Of a stretch of 64,000 nt of DNA, positions 36,031 through 48,846 are shown piece by piece (the stretch's first letter is position 1; each line of letters starts with the position of its first letter). Under the pieces are notes generated by a model. The model did no database searches. It was not told the DNA's origin and saw only the letters and a list, made by a program, of their open reading frames with translations. The position numbers and the translations under genes were made by a program. This DNA comes from Cordia subcordata (Eukaryota > Streptophyta > Magnoliopsida > Boraginales > Cordiaceae), in contig JAPTOF010000008.1 in NCBI GenBank assembly GCA_028554755.1, positions 14,737,001 to 14,801,000 on the forward strand, in the 5' to 3' direction.

Positions 36031-38012
36031 AATATGACACCTTTTTAGAGTTTTGCATATTAAACTTGACCAATAGCTTCTTAGTTTATAATGCTCAAGA
36101 TAGGGCTAGCCTTCTATTCTTACAATCTCGCATAAGCTTGATCCTTAGAACATAACTAGCCTCTCCTAAATCCTTAATTTGAAATTGAGAAAAAAGCCAA
36201 ACCATGATGGATGACAACATCTCTACATTATTTCCAATTAGTAGGATATCATCCATATACAAAACCAAGAAAGCTACAACATTTACATTATGCCTTTTAT
36301 ACACGCAAGATTGATCAAAATTTTGATCAAAACCATAAGATTTAATTGTCCAATCAAATTTGATGTTCCAAGCCCTAAATGCTTGCTTTAGTCCATAAAT
36401 AGACTTCTTAAGCTTACATTCCATATGTTCCTGGCCTTTAGCAATGTATCTATCTGGTTGTGTCATATAAATGGTCTTGTCAAGCTTTCTATGAAGAAAA
36501 GTTCTCTTGACATCTATTTGCCATATCTTGCAGTCAAAATGACAAACAATGGCAAGGAGTATTCTAATGGATTTAACATGGCTAATAGTGAGAAGGTTTC
36601 CTCATAATTGATCCCTTCTTTCTAAGTACAACCTTTCGCTATCAACCTCGTTTAAAGGTTTAAAGCTTTCCGTCGGCTTTTATATTTCTCTTGTAGACCC
36701 ATTTACACCCTATAGGTTTTATCCCTTTAGGTACAACTATAAGATCCTAGACTTTGTCAGAATATATAGATTTCAACTCTGAATCCATTGCATTGTGCCA
36801 CTGGTTGACATCTATATCAGAAACTACTTCATAGTAACTAGTAGGATCCATCACCTAATCCTCTGAAGAAGTCTGCAAAGACTGTTCATAGTATCTATTG
36901 GGTGGCATAGATATCCTCCTACTATAACGATTTCCTAAAGCGCTAAGTGTAATATGCTTTCTTTCATCCATAGTTTCCACTAGTGCTACTGGAGATTCTT
37001 GTGAAATCTCTTTAGAACAACTTCAGAATCCAGTGTTTTTAGGATCATATTATCATTCTCCAAGTATCTAGCATGTTGCAAATAAAAACCTTCTACTCTT
37101 TAGGATTATAGAAGATCCGATTTCTAGTTCCCTTAAGATATCCTATGAAATAGCACAACTTGGATCTTGGTTCCAACTTTGGAGCATAACTATTTAGCAC
37201 ATAAGTTTGACAACCCCAAATATGGAGATGATTTAAACTAGGCTTATGCTCGATCCACGTTTCTTATGGTGTCTTCAGTACTGATTTAGACAATACAAAG
37301 TTTAAGATGTATGCTGTCATCTCAAGGGTATACCCACAAAAAGATAAAGGCAATGATGCATGACTTATCATTTAGCTAACCATATTTAATAGGGTATAAT
37401 TTCATCTCTTAGCTATACCATTTTGCTGGGGAGACCCTGGTGCAGTCAACTGAGACAAAAACCCCTCTTATGTAAGGTACTCCCTTAACTCACCTGAGAG
37501 ATATTCACCTCCTTGATCAAAATAAAGGGCTTTGATATGTTTATCTAATTTCTAAATGGGTTCAACCTTGAGTTTCTTGAATTTCTCAAAGGATTCTGAC
37601 TTGTATAACATCAAATATACATATCTATGTCTAAAGTAATTATCAGTGAAAGTAATGAAATCTTCATAACTTGTCATGCATGCTACTAAAGCAAATTACA
37701 TTTCCATCTCTACTAATATCAATACTAGAATGGATTAATGCAAAAACCATCTAATATTAACTGTGAAGTAGAAATAAGGTTTTTATGTACATCCAAAACA
37801 TAATAGACAATGTTAAAAAATAACTTCCTATTGCATGGAAAATTTAACCATATTCCTCCTACTGTAGTTGCCAATACTTTTGCTCCATTACCCATTCTTA
37901 GAGCAAATTCCCCTTCAGCTAGCTCTTTCATATCCTAAAACCAATGTAAAGAATTGCAAATATGATTTGTGGCTTGATGTGAACTTGGCAGTATGGACAA
38001 ATGAAGATCAAA
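36031..38012 (-). pseudogene. Copia element I: pol fragment (host of element A)
   Basis: Minus-strand Ty1/copia Pol. A GAG-pre-integrase part at 37725-37931 (GEFALRMGNGAKV, YYVLDVHKNLIS) precedes a long integrase region with stops. RT at 36095-36466 has KKSIYGLKQAFRAWN, the catalytic YMDD in LYMDDILLIGN, and KDLGEASYVL. RT then reads NSKK and is cut at 36031 by the 3' end of element A. The rest of this copia element is not visible left of A. Confidence 0.85.
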
Positions 38013-39249
38013 TTGCACCAAGTTAAAAACCCACAAGCAAGCAGATCATATCTAGTACAATGTATGCGTATGTGGGGTCATCTTCACAAGGAGGCTCCTT
38101 AGCTTGGACTAGTGTGTTTATGTGCAATGGAAAAGCAATGTGCGTGAATTCTAAACTAGAATAGATTAAAGGGAGCTCAAATTTCAACTATTAATCTAAA
38201 GTGCAAGAAAGTAAATGAAACTAAAGTATACAAACTAGACCAAGAGAAAGGTAAAATGAATGAAAAGTTAGCAATATGACATGACTAGGGCAAGCTTTGG
38301 GAAATAGATCTAGGGTTTTCAGAGGCCGAGAATGCTTCTAGAATCGGAACTTTGCACTAGGTGAAGGTTCTTGGTCTTAGGATGGTGCTTATCCTCTTTA
38401 CTAACTCAATTGGTACCTAATTACCTAATTTTATCAACTATCGGGGCATTACCTTAGGTTGCCAGTGGAATCCTATCTCTATGGTTGAGTGTAGCCTTTT
38501 CTACGCAATCTAAGCTTTCACGACACTCAATCAAATGGGTAACTGGTGTTCGACACTACTTAACTAACTAATGATGTGATCGATTAAGGTTTAGGTGCAA
38601 TACTATCCCTCAATTGTAGTGTTGTCCGACTACCTAGGTCTACACGTTAATTAATTAAGTGTGGTAGTCTAATTGCATTGCTTAGTTAACTACTGGTATT
38701 ATCTTTGATTGAAGGTGCATCTCTAGCCCTAGTCCTCTAGTAAGGCCAGGTAAAGCTATGATCCACAATCACAAGGGTTCTCATTAGTTGCTTGCTGATG
38801 ACTTGAAAATAGGTATGTGCGTGTGTTGCTGCTTTGCTCATATATTTTATAGTATGTATTATGTTGCTATAATATAAGATAATATATTATAATATCATAT
38901 AATACTATTATAATATAACACTAATAAAACATATGTACTATATTACTAAACCTATACAATTACTATATTCTTATACTAATATAATATAAATACTAATATT
39001 TATAACTGCTAATATAAGTACTAATACTAATTACTAACTCTATATAATTAAGATATTACTATACTTCTTATATCCTAAAAGAAAACCTAAGGAAAACTTC
39101 TTACTATAATACAATTTAACATTCTATTATAGTAGCTACTAACTAGTATAAACCTAAAGCTAAAAGAAACTATAAAAAAATGCAAAAAGTAAGAATAAAC
39201 AAACTCCAAACACAAGCAATATATGTCAAAGTTCACCAAGAAATTAACA
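38013..39249 (-). repeat. Partial Athila-like LTR, minus orientation
   Basis: The left end, read on the minus strand, is an LTR end followed by a truncated primer-like TTGGTGC that joins copia sequence. Inside are the ACAAGGAGGCTCC box and a long AT-rich block (38860-39130) resembling that in element E LTRs. The right limit at 39249 (minus TGTTAATTTC) is uncertain. Confidence 0.5.
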
Positions 39250-39430
39250 TTCTTTCTTTCATTCAATACTCAAACAAATATCAATCATCTATCATAAGTG
39301 AATCAACCATTCATCACAAGCAAATCAATCATTCATCACAAGATTCATCATAAGCATCTTAATAATGTATACTATATAATTTTCAAACCTCATCATCAAA
39401 ACACAAGCCAATAATATAATAATGCTGACA
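39250..39430 (-). repeat. Start of element J 3' LTR (truncated)
   Basis: The 181 bases are nearly identical to the outer end of the J 5' LTR at 55620-55785 (TCAACCATTCATCACAAGC and AAACCTCATCATCAAAA). The rest of the LTR to the left is missing. Confidence 0.8.
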
Positions 39431-39443
39431 ATCTCCCCCTTTT
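39431..39443 (-). promoter_or_regulatory. Polypurine tract of copia element J
   Basis: The minus strand reads AAAAAGGGGGAGAT directly before the LTR start TGTCAGC. This is a typical SIRE/copia purine tract. Confidence 0.8.
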
Positions 39444-40388
39444 TGATTGATGTGTTCGTTTTGGGTGATTATATATTGCAAGTATATACTTGTTTTGAGG
39501 TGTTTTCTGCTTTTGGTGTATTAGTATAGCATTTAGGTCATACGTGTGCAAATTAGGGTTAAAATGTTCATAGTTGAAGTTAGGACTTAAATGCTACACA
39601 AAGGCACATTTATTGCTTGTTTTAGTTGGGATTTGGGAAGATAATTGGAGCTTGATTGATGATTCTTGGTGTGTGGAACAAAGCCAAGGGTGATTAAGGA
39701 ATGAAGAAAAGTGCATTTGGAAGTGCCTGGGCGAAGGAAAGAGCGATCGAGGCGAAACCAAGCGCAACGGGAGCTAAATTCAGAGCTTGCAACCAAAAAG
39801 GACATGGAAAAATTTTGGAAATGTTTTAGGGTGCAAAAGATGGCAGGAAGATCCCCCACAGCGATATGAAGCCATAGAAAAAAAATGGTGCGCGAATCGG
39901 AGCCAAAATGAGCGAGATATGAACATTTTACTATTAAGACTGGTTGAGCTTCTGTCAAGGCAGTCGACCGGCCAGATCAGCACTGGGCCAATTTTGGCCA
40001 GATGACATAGCCCCAAAGCCATTCAACTAGCTGGGCCCCCAGCTTGACACATTAACAACTCTATTTAAGCCATTTTTCAGCCACTTTTGAGGGGGAACAA
40101 CACCCAATTTACGCACCCATTTTCCTAAACCCTAAATCCACCTAAAACCACATCTCACACACACTTCTAAACATATTTTAGCACTAGGAATCAAGCCTCT
40201 AAGAGGATCAAACACAAGGATTTGGGCATAGCTCTTGGATTGTAAAAATATGGCTTTGGATAAAAGGGTAGCCTCTTTGTCTCTCTTTTATCCTAAGTTA
40301 ATTTATGTTTGATTAGAGCTATGTAGGGTGATTTACTCTTGTATTATGGATGATTATTACATTATTGTTATGGGTATTTGATGGATTA

Positions 40389-40389
40389 T

Positions 40390-40422
<33 letters not shown>

Positions 40423-40497
40423 ATATATATATGTATATATATGTATATATATATATGTATGTATATATATATATGTATGTATATATATATATGTATG

Positions 40498-40533
<36 letters not shown>

Positions 40534-40534
40534 T
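40389..40534. repeat. AT/GT compound microsatellite
   Basis: About 146 bases of alternating AT with short TG and GTAT interruptions. It lies inside the solo LTR, at a place where the related LTR has only TTTATGTATATATGC. Confidence 0.95.
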
Positions 40535-40705
40535 GCTTGTACTTAGGGTTTTGATTGGCAAATTTACATTCATGTCTATGTGTTTGTAAAAATGTCTCAA
40601 TGATGTTGCATATGTATATTAAAGTCTATTATGCAATTAACCATCTCTAAATCATTATGCTAGCATGTATATATGTTTGTGTAATGATTACATGAAGTGG
40701 GTATG

Positions 40706-40709
<4 letters not shown>

Positions 40710-40760
<51 letters not shown>
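40710..40760. repeat. AT microsatellite
   Basis: A 51-base pure AT run inside the solo LTR. The related LTR at 2850-2860 has only a short TATATA here. Confidence 0.95.
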
Positions 40761-40763
<3 letters not shown>

Positions 40764-41637
40764 TATGTGTGTGTTAGCGTCCTTAATAGCATAAATAGCT
40801 TCTATTGCTTACATGTCAGGTGCTATTATTTAAATTGGTGTAATCTAAGTATGTTTATGTACTTAGTAGTAGAATACTACAAAATATTCTCGAACACCAT
40901 GCCCTAGATGTGTTTGCTTTGTGCTCAAACATTAATACCTGCAATTGTGATGTTGGTCGGTGGTGCATAACTAATGGCTAGCCTAGGTCGAGTCTCCCTT
41001 AGCTTTAATCTAGCTAATGGATTTCGAGATAGGTTAGTCGACCTTAGACGAACTAGATCTTGGCTTTAAATCTAGCCAATGGTTTAGATGCTAGGGTTAG
41101 ATTGATCTAAGTCATTTAGAATCCTAATTAGCTAGCCCTCTGGCTCTAAGTCATAAAGACCATATGCCGTGACTCTAGGGGTCGACACCTAGGGACAGAT
41201 TCGCACTGAGGCTTAGGGTGTAATTAAGAGGTAAATTAGGAGATTAGATGACTGCAACCAAGTTTAATCCATCAAGCACCCCTAACAAGAAGTAGTATTC
41301 ACCCATTTGTAAGACGTAATCACCCTATTCCCTATTTTCACGTGTTAGCATCCCCTTAGATCGCTTGATTCCCTCATCACACACACAATACCTTTTTATT
41401 TTCTTGCCTGTAGCTTAGATTTATCTCTCCCGAGCTCCCCTAAAACCAAAAACACCAAAAAGATTGTAGTTAGGACCCCATCATGTAGCTCTTTAGGGCG
41501 CACTTAGCTTAGAACACGACACACATTAGGCCACCCCATCGATTCAACCTCGCACTCACACACACCGTACTACACACGACTCATGCACTTGTGGACTGTT
41601 TAGGCTTCTGCTTAAATAGCGTATCATTGATGATGAC

Positions 41638-43598
41638 TGATGTGTGTGAGTGTGTGTTTGGAGCTTGAATTGCATAATTTGGAATGTGTTTGAGTACGAG
41701 TTTGGGTACTAATTTTGTGTATTTCGAGCTTTTGATTGATTATTGAGTCTCATTGAGTTTTTGTAGGTGGTGTGCCATTTCTTATCTTTTTATGTTTTTT
41801 TTATTTATTTCATTTTTTAGATAGTAATTGTGATTAATTAGAAAATTAGGTCACTAGGACATATTAGAATTAGGGTTACTAGATTAGTTTTACGACATTA
41901 ATTAAATTAGCTTCTAGGGTTTTAGGACAAACATAGGAATTATTAAATAATCTTAGGACATAATTAGGTTAACATTAACTAGTTTAGTATTTAACAGGTT
42001 AGATGAATTTAGGTTATTTTAACATTATTACCATATATATATATATATATATATATATTGATAAAATTATTTTATATTTCTTTCTTTTGGTGTACATGCA
42101 CAACATTTAAACACATGCACAAAGCCAAGCACCACCCGTGACCATCCCAAATTCACAAATCCACCAAACGCTCCCCAAGACCCGATGTGGCCCCCATCAT
42201 TACAAACACAATCTCATATAGTATATAATATATGTTATATACTAGTACACTTTATAATATATATTAGACTACTATACTCATTCTCGCAATTACACTCACC
42301 CGTCGGACCCCAATTTTTTTCCACCATTCCTTTTTCTTCCTTTCCCTTAACCAACCCACACACCCAATATATAAGGTCATCAGCAAGTTAAAGCAGAGCA
42401 GCCAAACACAGTTCAAAAAGAAAAATAAGAGATGAAGTTCTTTCGTCTCGGCCAAGAAAAAAAATGCCGAAAAAAATCTTTTTATTTTTCTTATCTTTCT
42501 TTTTTTCCTTTTCTTTTCTTTGCATTCTTTTTTACTTAGTTTTTAACCAATTTTTGGGCTATTTTTTTGCAGAATTGTTGGGGCTAATTTGGCACAAATA
42601 TTGGAGAAAAATCTTGGAGAAGGAGACGGATTTGCGCGAAGTTGAAACGGAAAGAGGTTCTAAGCTTGAGATTTAATTTCTTGGACATGAAATTGATTTT
42701 ATGAGATTAAATTTCAGTTTTATACTCTCTTTTGACATGTTGAGCTAAATCATTTTAGGGTTGATTACTATTTTTATTATGAGTTAAGGATTGTAAAACT
42801 TGTTTTGGGATATTTTGATGGTTTAAATGCATGTTTGGTTTTTTATTATTTTGATGGTTATTGTTGAGCATGTCTATGTGTTTGATTAATTTTCGCAATG
42901 TAGAAACATGTATTATTATGCTCTTAATTTTTCATATCCGCTCATATGATGTTGATTAATTGTGCGTGATTTTATAACTAGGTTTAATGTATGGTCTTTA
43001 GGATGAAATAAAAACTAATAGGTCACCCATTACTCATAGTTGAACTTACGTGGATTAGGCTTTAGCTTGAAACACAGTTAACAGTTTAAACCTTATGTTA
43101 GTATTAATCAATATCAATCTAGAAGTCTCAATCAACTAAGCCCTAAAACCTTAATTGATAAAGACAAGGCTATGCTCTAAGTAGGATCCACTTAGGGATA
43201 GGGTTGCACCAAGAATTAGGGATAATACAGTTAGTGAGTTTAGACCTCTGGAAGAAGCAATCTAAGCTATCAAAATACTCAAAGCAATAATAGAATCCCG
43301 ATCCCATAATGGAGTAGTAATCACCCTAGTCCTTCCTCATTGATTTAATCACTTCCTGTCTAGTTTGGTTGTCTTTCAATTGCATACATTAGTTTAGGTA
43401 GTCTAATTTAGTGTCTTTAATTTAGAGTTCCCTTCAATTCCAAAAACGCAAAAAGATTTTGTTTCTTGGCACGTAGCTAGTTTAGGACGCATAACATCTA
43501 GGACCACGGTTAAAAGCCTCCCTAAGGAGACGATACCCGTACTCTTGTACACATTGCACTACTTCTGATCCGTGCACTTGTGGGTTTTTAAAACATTA
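41638..43598 (+). mobile_element. Element H 5' LTR
   Basis: A 1961 bp LTR runs TGATGTGTGTG to AACATTA, followed by a primer site. It has an AT microsatellite (42033-42058) and a poly-T-rich stretch at 42480-42570. It inserted into the 3' internal region of copia J, six bases right of the solo LTR's target duplication. No 3' partner remains. Confidence 0.8.
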
Positions 43599-43604
43599 AG
43601 TTTT

Positions 43605-43622
43605 TGGCGTCGTTGTCAGGGA
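43605..43622 (+). promoter_or_regulatory. Primer binding site of element H
   Basis: TGGCGTCGTTGTCAGGGA shares 15 of 18 bases with the tRNA-Asp site. It lies six bases after the LTR. Confidence 0.8.
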
Positions 43623-43939
43623 GGCACGATTGGTTTCTTTTATTTGTATGTTCTAGTTGGTTACGTGCTTTGTTATTTCTGTTATTGTTCTAGTAGTAGT
43701 CTTAGTTTTTGTGTTCTCTTTTATTTTCATGATAGTTTGTGTTTTATTTCTACATTGTGTTTTGTTAGATTTCGCGCTTCTATTTTGTGTTATTTTCTTT
43801 TGTAGTTTTTAGGGACTTGTGCTTTTTGTGCCATAGATTTAGGTTGAAATTGCAGTTTTAGGGGTTAAAGAGTTGGAAAGAGATTTTGTTTCTTTTTGTG
43901 CATGCTTGGTAGATGTTCACGTTAACCTGATTTAGTTCC

Positions 43940-45690
43940 TTCTAATCCTGAACCATAGAGAATTCACCATTATCTTAGGAACTTAGAACGAAATCTAGAT
44001 GAAATGGCAGAAAATAGGAATGATCTCCATCCTCTTGTTCCCTATAATGGGAATGATAATGCCTCCCTTCCTCCTTTTCTTTCTCCTGCTGTTCCCTATA
44101 ATGAGAATATTGAGCTTCCTAGGCTTCTGAATCCACGTCAAGTAGCCAACGACATGACCCTTAGGCAATACTTCCTTCCTTATGCCTTTGAGCTGAATAT
44201 GGCCCTCTATTCACTAGGTTTGGGGGAGGCGAGTTTTGAGATTAAGCATGGACATTAACCACGCTTCCGTCTTTCTATGATAGGAGTAATAAGATAGAGA
44301 TTTGTTCTACCTTCAATTTTCCAAATGTATCTCAAGAGAACATTAGGCTCAAACTTTTCCCGTTTTCCCTTAATGATAAAGATAAACAATGGCTTCATTC
44401 CTTGCCTGATAGAGCCATTACATCTTTGGACAAGCTTCAATCTCGATTCTATTAGATGTTTTACCCCATGGATAATACTGCTGACCTTCGAGCTTCGATT
44501 ATGACCTTTTCTCATTATGAGTTTGAATCTTTCCATGAGACGTGGGAAAGGTATAATAATTTGTTACGTTAGTGTCCACATCATGGGTATGGTACCCACG
44601 ATCTTTAAGGGTCTTACTGACTCCTAGCGTATGATAGTGAATGCCATGTCGGGTGAGAGATTCTATAATCTGAGATCTAGTAATGCTTGGGGGATTTTAG
44701 AGTGTGTTGTTGAGGATTCCTTTTAGAATATGGCATTGGATAGGGTGAATAAGAATAATCTTAGGAGAGGAGTGAATGAAGTAGGCACATCTCATAATCT
44801 CCCTACTAAGGTAGAAGTATTAACCTATAAGCTTGACCAGTTGATTTCTTTAGGTCTAGCACCTACTCCTGGCTGTAGGGCGAATCTGCTAGTATTGTCA
44901 TCTTCTTCTTCTATCACTGAGGTATGTGGCTTATGTTCTGAGTCATCCCACAAGACCATAGCTTGCCTATTAGCACCACAGTTTCTCATTCAGGAGCAAG
45001 TTCATGCTTCAAGGGTACTTACGAGAGTATAACCCCTACTCGAACACATATTATCCAGGGTGGAAAGATAACCCTAAGTTTTCTTAGTGTAACAATCACT
45101 TTGAGTCCCCCATCCCTAAGTCCCATTCCAGCAGTGACCCCATCCTGGTCAGTCGGATTCACCAAGTTTTTATCATGTAAATCCACCTAAACTTCTTGAA
45201 GCCCTACAGGGCCAACGCCTACTTGTTCTTACTCTTCCCACTCAAGTCTTTACCTTCATTTCCTACACTATCCTCTAGCCAACCTAGTAGTGACAATAAG
45301 TTTGATCTTCTATTGCAGGTGTTTCAGTCAGAATAGCAATACATGGCTAAGATGAATGCCCAGGTAGGACAGTTAGCTAGTCAGTTGAGTGCTAAAGAGT
45401 TTGGCAAGTTGCCTACCTAGCCTAAGGTTAACCTTAGAGGTCATTACAGTTCTTCCTTTAATCCCTCTTATATCACTCATGTACAAGCAAAAGCAGTTAT
45501 TACATTTAGGAGTGGTAGAGTCATTGTAAATGGTGTAGGAGAGAAGGAAAATTCAATTAAGTCTGTACTTAGTGTTCTTATAGAGTCTAGTGAGGTTAGA
45601 GACAATGAGAAAGAGGAGACCACTAGAGAGAGAGAAATTAGAGTAATACCCTTCCACACAGGGAAAGGTAGCAATTCATAAAATCTAGTG
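43940..45690 (+). pseudogene. Element H: Gag and linker, broken
   Basis: Gag starts near MAENRNDLHPL (44004). It reads LGEASFEIKHG, then frameshifts at about 44255, with similarity continuing to about 44660 (LKLFPFSLNDKDKQW in the shifted frame). A zinc knuckle CGLCSESSHKTIAC (CX2CX4HX4C) lies at 44730-45032. The linker (45480-45690) contains a TFRSGRVIVN-like block. Several stops disable it. Confidence 0.83.
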
Positions 45691-46692
45691 ATGTCGTCTT
45701 TAGATCACCTTTTCCAGCTGCACTAGAGAAGCTCAGACTTGTAAAGGATACTAGGATAAGTAAGATCTTAGATCACTTAAGAGACCATAAGGTGAACCTT
45801 CCTCTAGTTGACACCATTCTATCCATTCTTGCTTATGCAAAATTCTTCAAAGCCCTATACACACGAAAGAGAAATAATTCCCATATGCCAAAAGTAGTAA
45901 AGCTCACCGAAAGGGTGAGTAGCATTTGCACTTCAGGCATCCCGCCCAAGTTGAAAGACCTAGGAGCTTTCACTATTTCATATTGCATTGGAAAGACCCC
46001 GATTGATCATGCTCTTCTAGATTTAGGGTCTAGCGTGAATTTGATTCCCTACTCAGTCTATCAATATCTAAGTTTAAGGGAGTTATCTCCCACATATGTC
46101 ACTCTACAGTTGGCTAATAGATTTGAGCAGAGGCCGCGAGGTATAGTAGAGAATGTCATGGTTTAGGTTAGAGAGTTTATGTATCCAGTTGATTTCATTG
46201 TCTTAGATATAGATTCCAGCCATGACATTAGGCACTCTACACCTGTTCTCTTAGGATGTCCTTTTTTAACCACAGCTGATATAGTCATCCATTATATGTC
46301 GAGGTTACTACAGATTAAGTTTGGGAATTTGAAGACCACTATGAGAGCCGCAGAGGCAGCAAATAGAGTAAGTGTAGGTATGGATGATGAGGAGGAATGT
46401 TTTGTTATTTATGTTATAAATCTGTGTGCAGAGAAGCACACCCGTGAGATGCTGTTTATTGAGGATAAGTTAGCTGAGCTCTAGGCCAGAGCAATTGATT
46501 GAAGTTAGTTAGCCCAAATCTTCTTCTTTAAAAGTTTCTAGTGATCCCCCTACGGTTGAGTCTCTCTTATCTTTGGGCCTCAAACTTCTCCTTAAGCACT
46601 TGAAGTATGCATTCTTAAGACTTGATGATACCTTTCTTGTAATTATAGCTTCTATTCTGTCTAGTGAGAATGAGGAGCATCTTCTAGGAATA
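45691..46692 (+). pseudogene. Element H: protease and RT N-terminus, cut by element G
   Basis: The protease is readable in two abutting frames (45792-46166 and 46179-46484) separated by a single TAG. It has LLDLGSSVNLIPYSVYQ, YPVDFIVLDID and IKFGNLKTTMRAAE. The RT leader (LKHLKYAFLRLDD, SSENEEHLLGI) runs to 46692 and is broken there by the LTR of G. No further Pol of H survives. Confidence 0.85.
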
Positions 46693-48571
46693 TGATATGT
46701 TGTGTTTTTGTGTGTGTTTGAATTGTTATTTTTCTATATTTTGGAGGTGTATTGACCTTGAAAAGTTGCATTAGTGTAGTACTTGTGCTAGGTATAGGCT
46801 TAAGCATATACAACTGTACATAGTTGAGCTTAAAAGGTAAATGCTACATTAATGGCTTATTTTGGATGTTATAGGTAAGATTGAGGATTGTTTGAAGATC
46901 AACGAAGATGGAGATGGTTTGAGCAAGGATCAAAAGCATAATTGAAGAGGAAAAGTGAAAGAAAATCAAGTTTAGAGGCGTCCGGACAAAGGTCAAGACA
47001 ATTAGAAGCAAAACGAAGCAAAAACGAAGCCAAAAGAGAGCAAAGAGGCACTACTGGAAAACTGGCTTCAAAGTACCCATGCACCGACTCACTATTCCCC
47101 CAAATATAGAGAGCAAGCTTCTATTACTGGAATAGAGGCCCCTTGGTATCGGTGCTCCGGTTAAGTGTTCCGATAGTCGCAGAAATTACCTATATAAGCC
47201 TACTTTTGGCCGTTTTAAAAGACAATTAAGTCATATTCTTTTACATCCATCTCTCAAACCCTAATTCCTCTTTCACCAACCTCCAACACACACACATTCA
47301 CACACTTTTCACCTAGTTTTAAGCTCATTTGGAGGATTCAAACACTTGGATCAAAGGCTACTCAATGATTTTGTGCAAGAATTGCTAGGACAGAAGGGCA
47401 GTTTTCTATTTTCTCTTTCATCCTCTATTATATTATGTTTGAGCAGATTTGTTTAAGGTGACGACACTTGTGTAATGCGTTGATTCTATGCTTTTATATT
47501 ATGGGATTCAATGGCTTAATGTATATACATATGTTATGCTTTTCTTGTTTCAATGGCTATTGTTCAATACATGTCTTGGTGTTTGATAATATGCCTATAA
47601 AAGTTGCATATGTATAAATTGAAGTCTATTCGCTACTAAACATCTTTAGTCCATTCTATAATCATGTATATGTGTTTATGTGTGGATCTTATGAAGTGGG
47701 TAATGCCTATATTCATGTCCATGTGTATGTTTGCATGCCAAGTAATAAATATGACATCAATATTGCATACATGTTAGTTCAAAAGTGCTTTTAATGGTGT
47801 AATCCAAGCATGACGATACTTGGTAGTGGAATAGGTCCCTTTATTCGCGAACACCTTGGCTTAGAACATGTATGAATGCATTAATAGGTCAAATCTCACT
47901 ATTGTGACCCTAGAATGATGAAGCATAATTAAAGACTAGTCTAAATCGAGTCTCCTTTGGCTTTAAATCCAGCCAATAGGTTTTCAGGTAGATTTAGTCG
48001 ACTCTAGCGACACTAGGTTTTGGCTTTAAATCCAGCCAATGATTTAGGTAGTAGGGTAGGTTTGTTTTAGGTCACCTAGGAAGCTAGTTAGTCACTCTTA
48101 AGGCCCTAGGTCATAAGGACCACGCCGTAGCTCTAGGAGGCGCCGCTTAGGGACGGACCGCACCGAGTCCTAGGGGGAAATTAGGACATTAACTAAACAA
48201 CCTAGTAAAAGAGCAATTAATGATTAAGCCACTCAATGTAATCCCATAGCATTGGAATCTAGGATCACCCATTAACACGTAGATGTCACCCTAATCCTTT
48301 CCATTTGTTAGTTTTCTCTAGATAGCTTGTCTCTATATTTTCTATTCCCATAGTGTAGTTTTATTTACTTTAGTTAGAGCTCCCAACCATCCAAAAACAC
48401 CAAAAATTAGTTAGTTTAAGTTTCCCTTTTGGCATTCTCTAGGACATACACGTAGAATCCATCCCACAACATAGCCTCTATGTAGCTCGACACCCATTCT
48501 CGCACACACTACACTGCATCGATTTGTGCACTTGCGGATCTTTAGAGCTTACACTCGAGAGATGTACACCA
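46693..48571 (+). mobile_element. Element G 5' LTR
   Basis: A 1879 bp LTR starts TGATATGTTGTG and is colinear with the interrupted 3' LTR of A. It carries TATA-like CTATATAAGCC at about 47190 and two TTTGGCTTTAAATCCAGCCA boxes (47957 and 48018). It inserted into RT of H at 46692. There is no 3' partner. Confidence 0.88.
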
Positions 48572-48577
48572 TGTTCT

Positions 48578-48595
48578 TGGTGCTGTTGCCGGGAA
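48578..48595 (+). promoter_or_regulatory. Primer binding site of element G
   Basis: TGGTGCTGTTGCCGGGAA is tRNA-Asp type with three mismatches, six bases after the LTR. Confidence 0.8.
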
Positions 48596-48846
48596 CGCAC
48601 GGTGGTTTGCATTCTTTGTTTATGTGTTTTGGTAGTTTTTTTTCTTGTTTTCTTACTTTTCCTTTATACTTTGTTTAGTTTTTGCTTATCTTGTTTATTG
48701 TTCATATTATCTTGCTTTAGTTCTTGTTTATTGATTTCAGCCTTTGTTTTTCTTTTTAGTAGATTTCCTGGGATTGTGGCTTATTTTGCTGTAGTCTTAA
48801 GATTGTTAAAGGTTTTGGGGGTTGAAGTGGTCGGAGTTAAGATAGT

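Larger units (their letters stand above)
39448..41626 (+). mobile_element. Solo family-1 LTR with TTGAT target duplication
   Basis: A 2179 bp LTR runs TGATGTGTTCG to GTATCA, colinear with 1692-3817. TTGAT stands on both sides (39443-39447 and 41627-41631), and no primer site or internal region is present. It carries GGTCGACC-like repeats at 39945-40040, TATA-like CTATTTAAGCC at about 40061, and two AT/GT microsatellites that the copy at 1692 lacks. It is inserted just upstream of the purine tract of J. Confidence 0.93.

Noticed and set aside
40319..40600. Frames of alternating Tyr-Ile on both strands
   Set aside because: They are translations of the AT/GT microsatellite and have no protein meaning.
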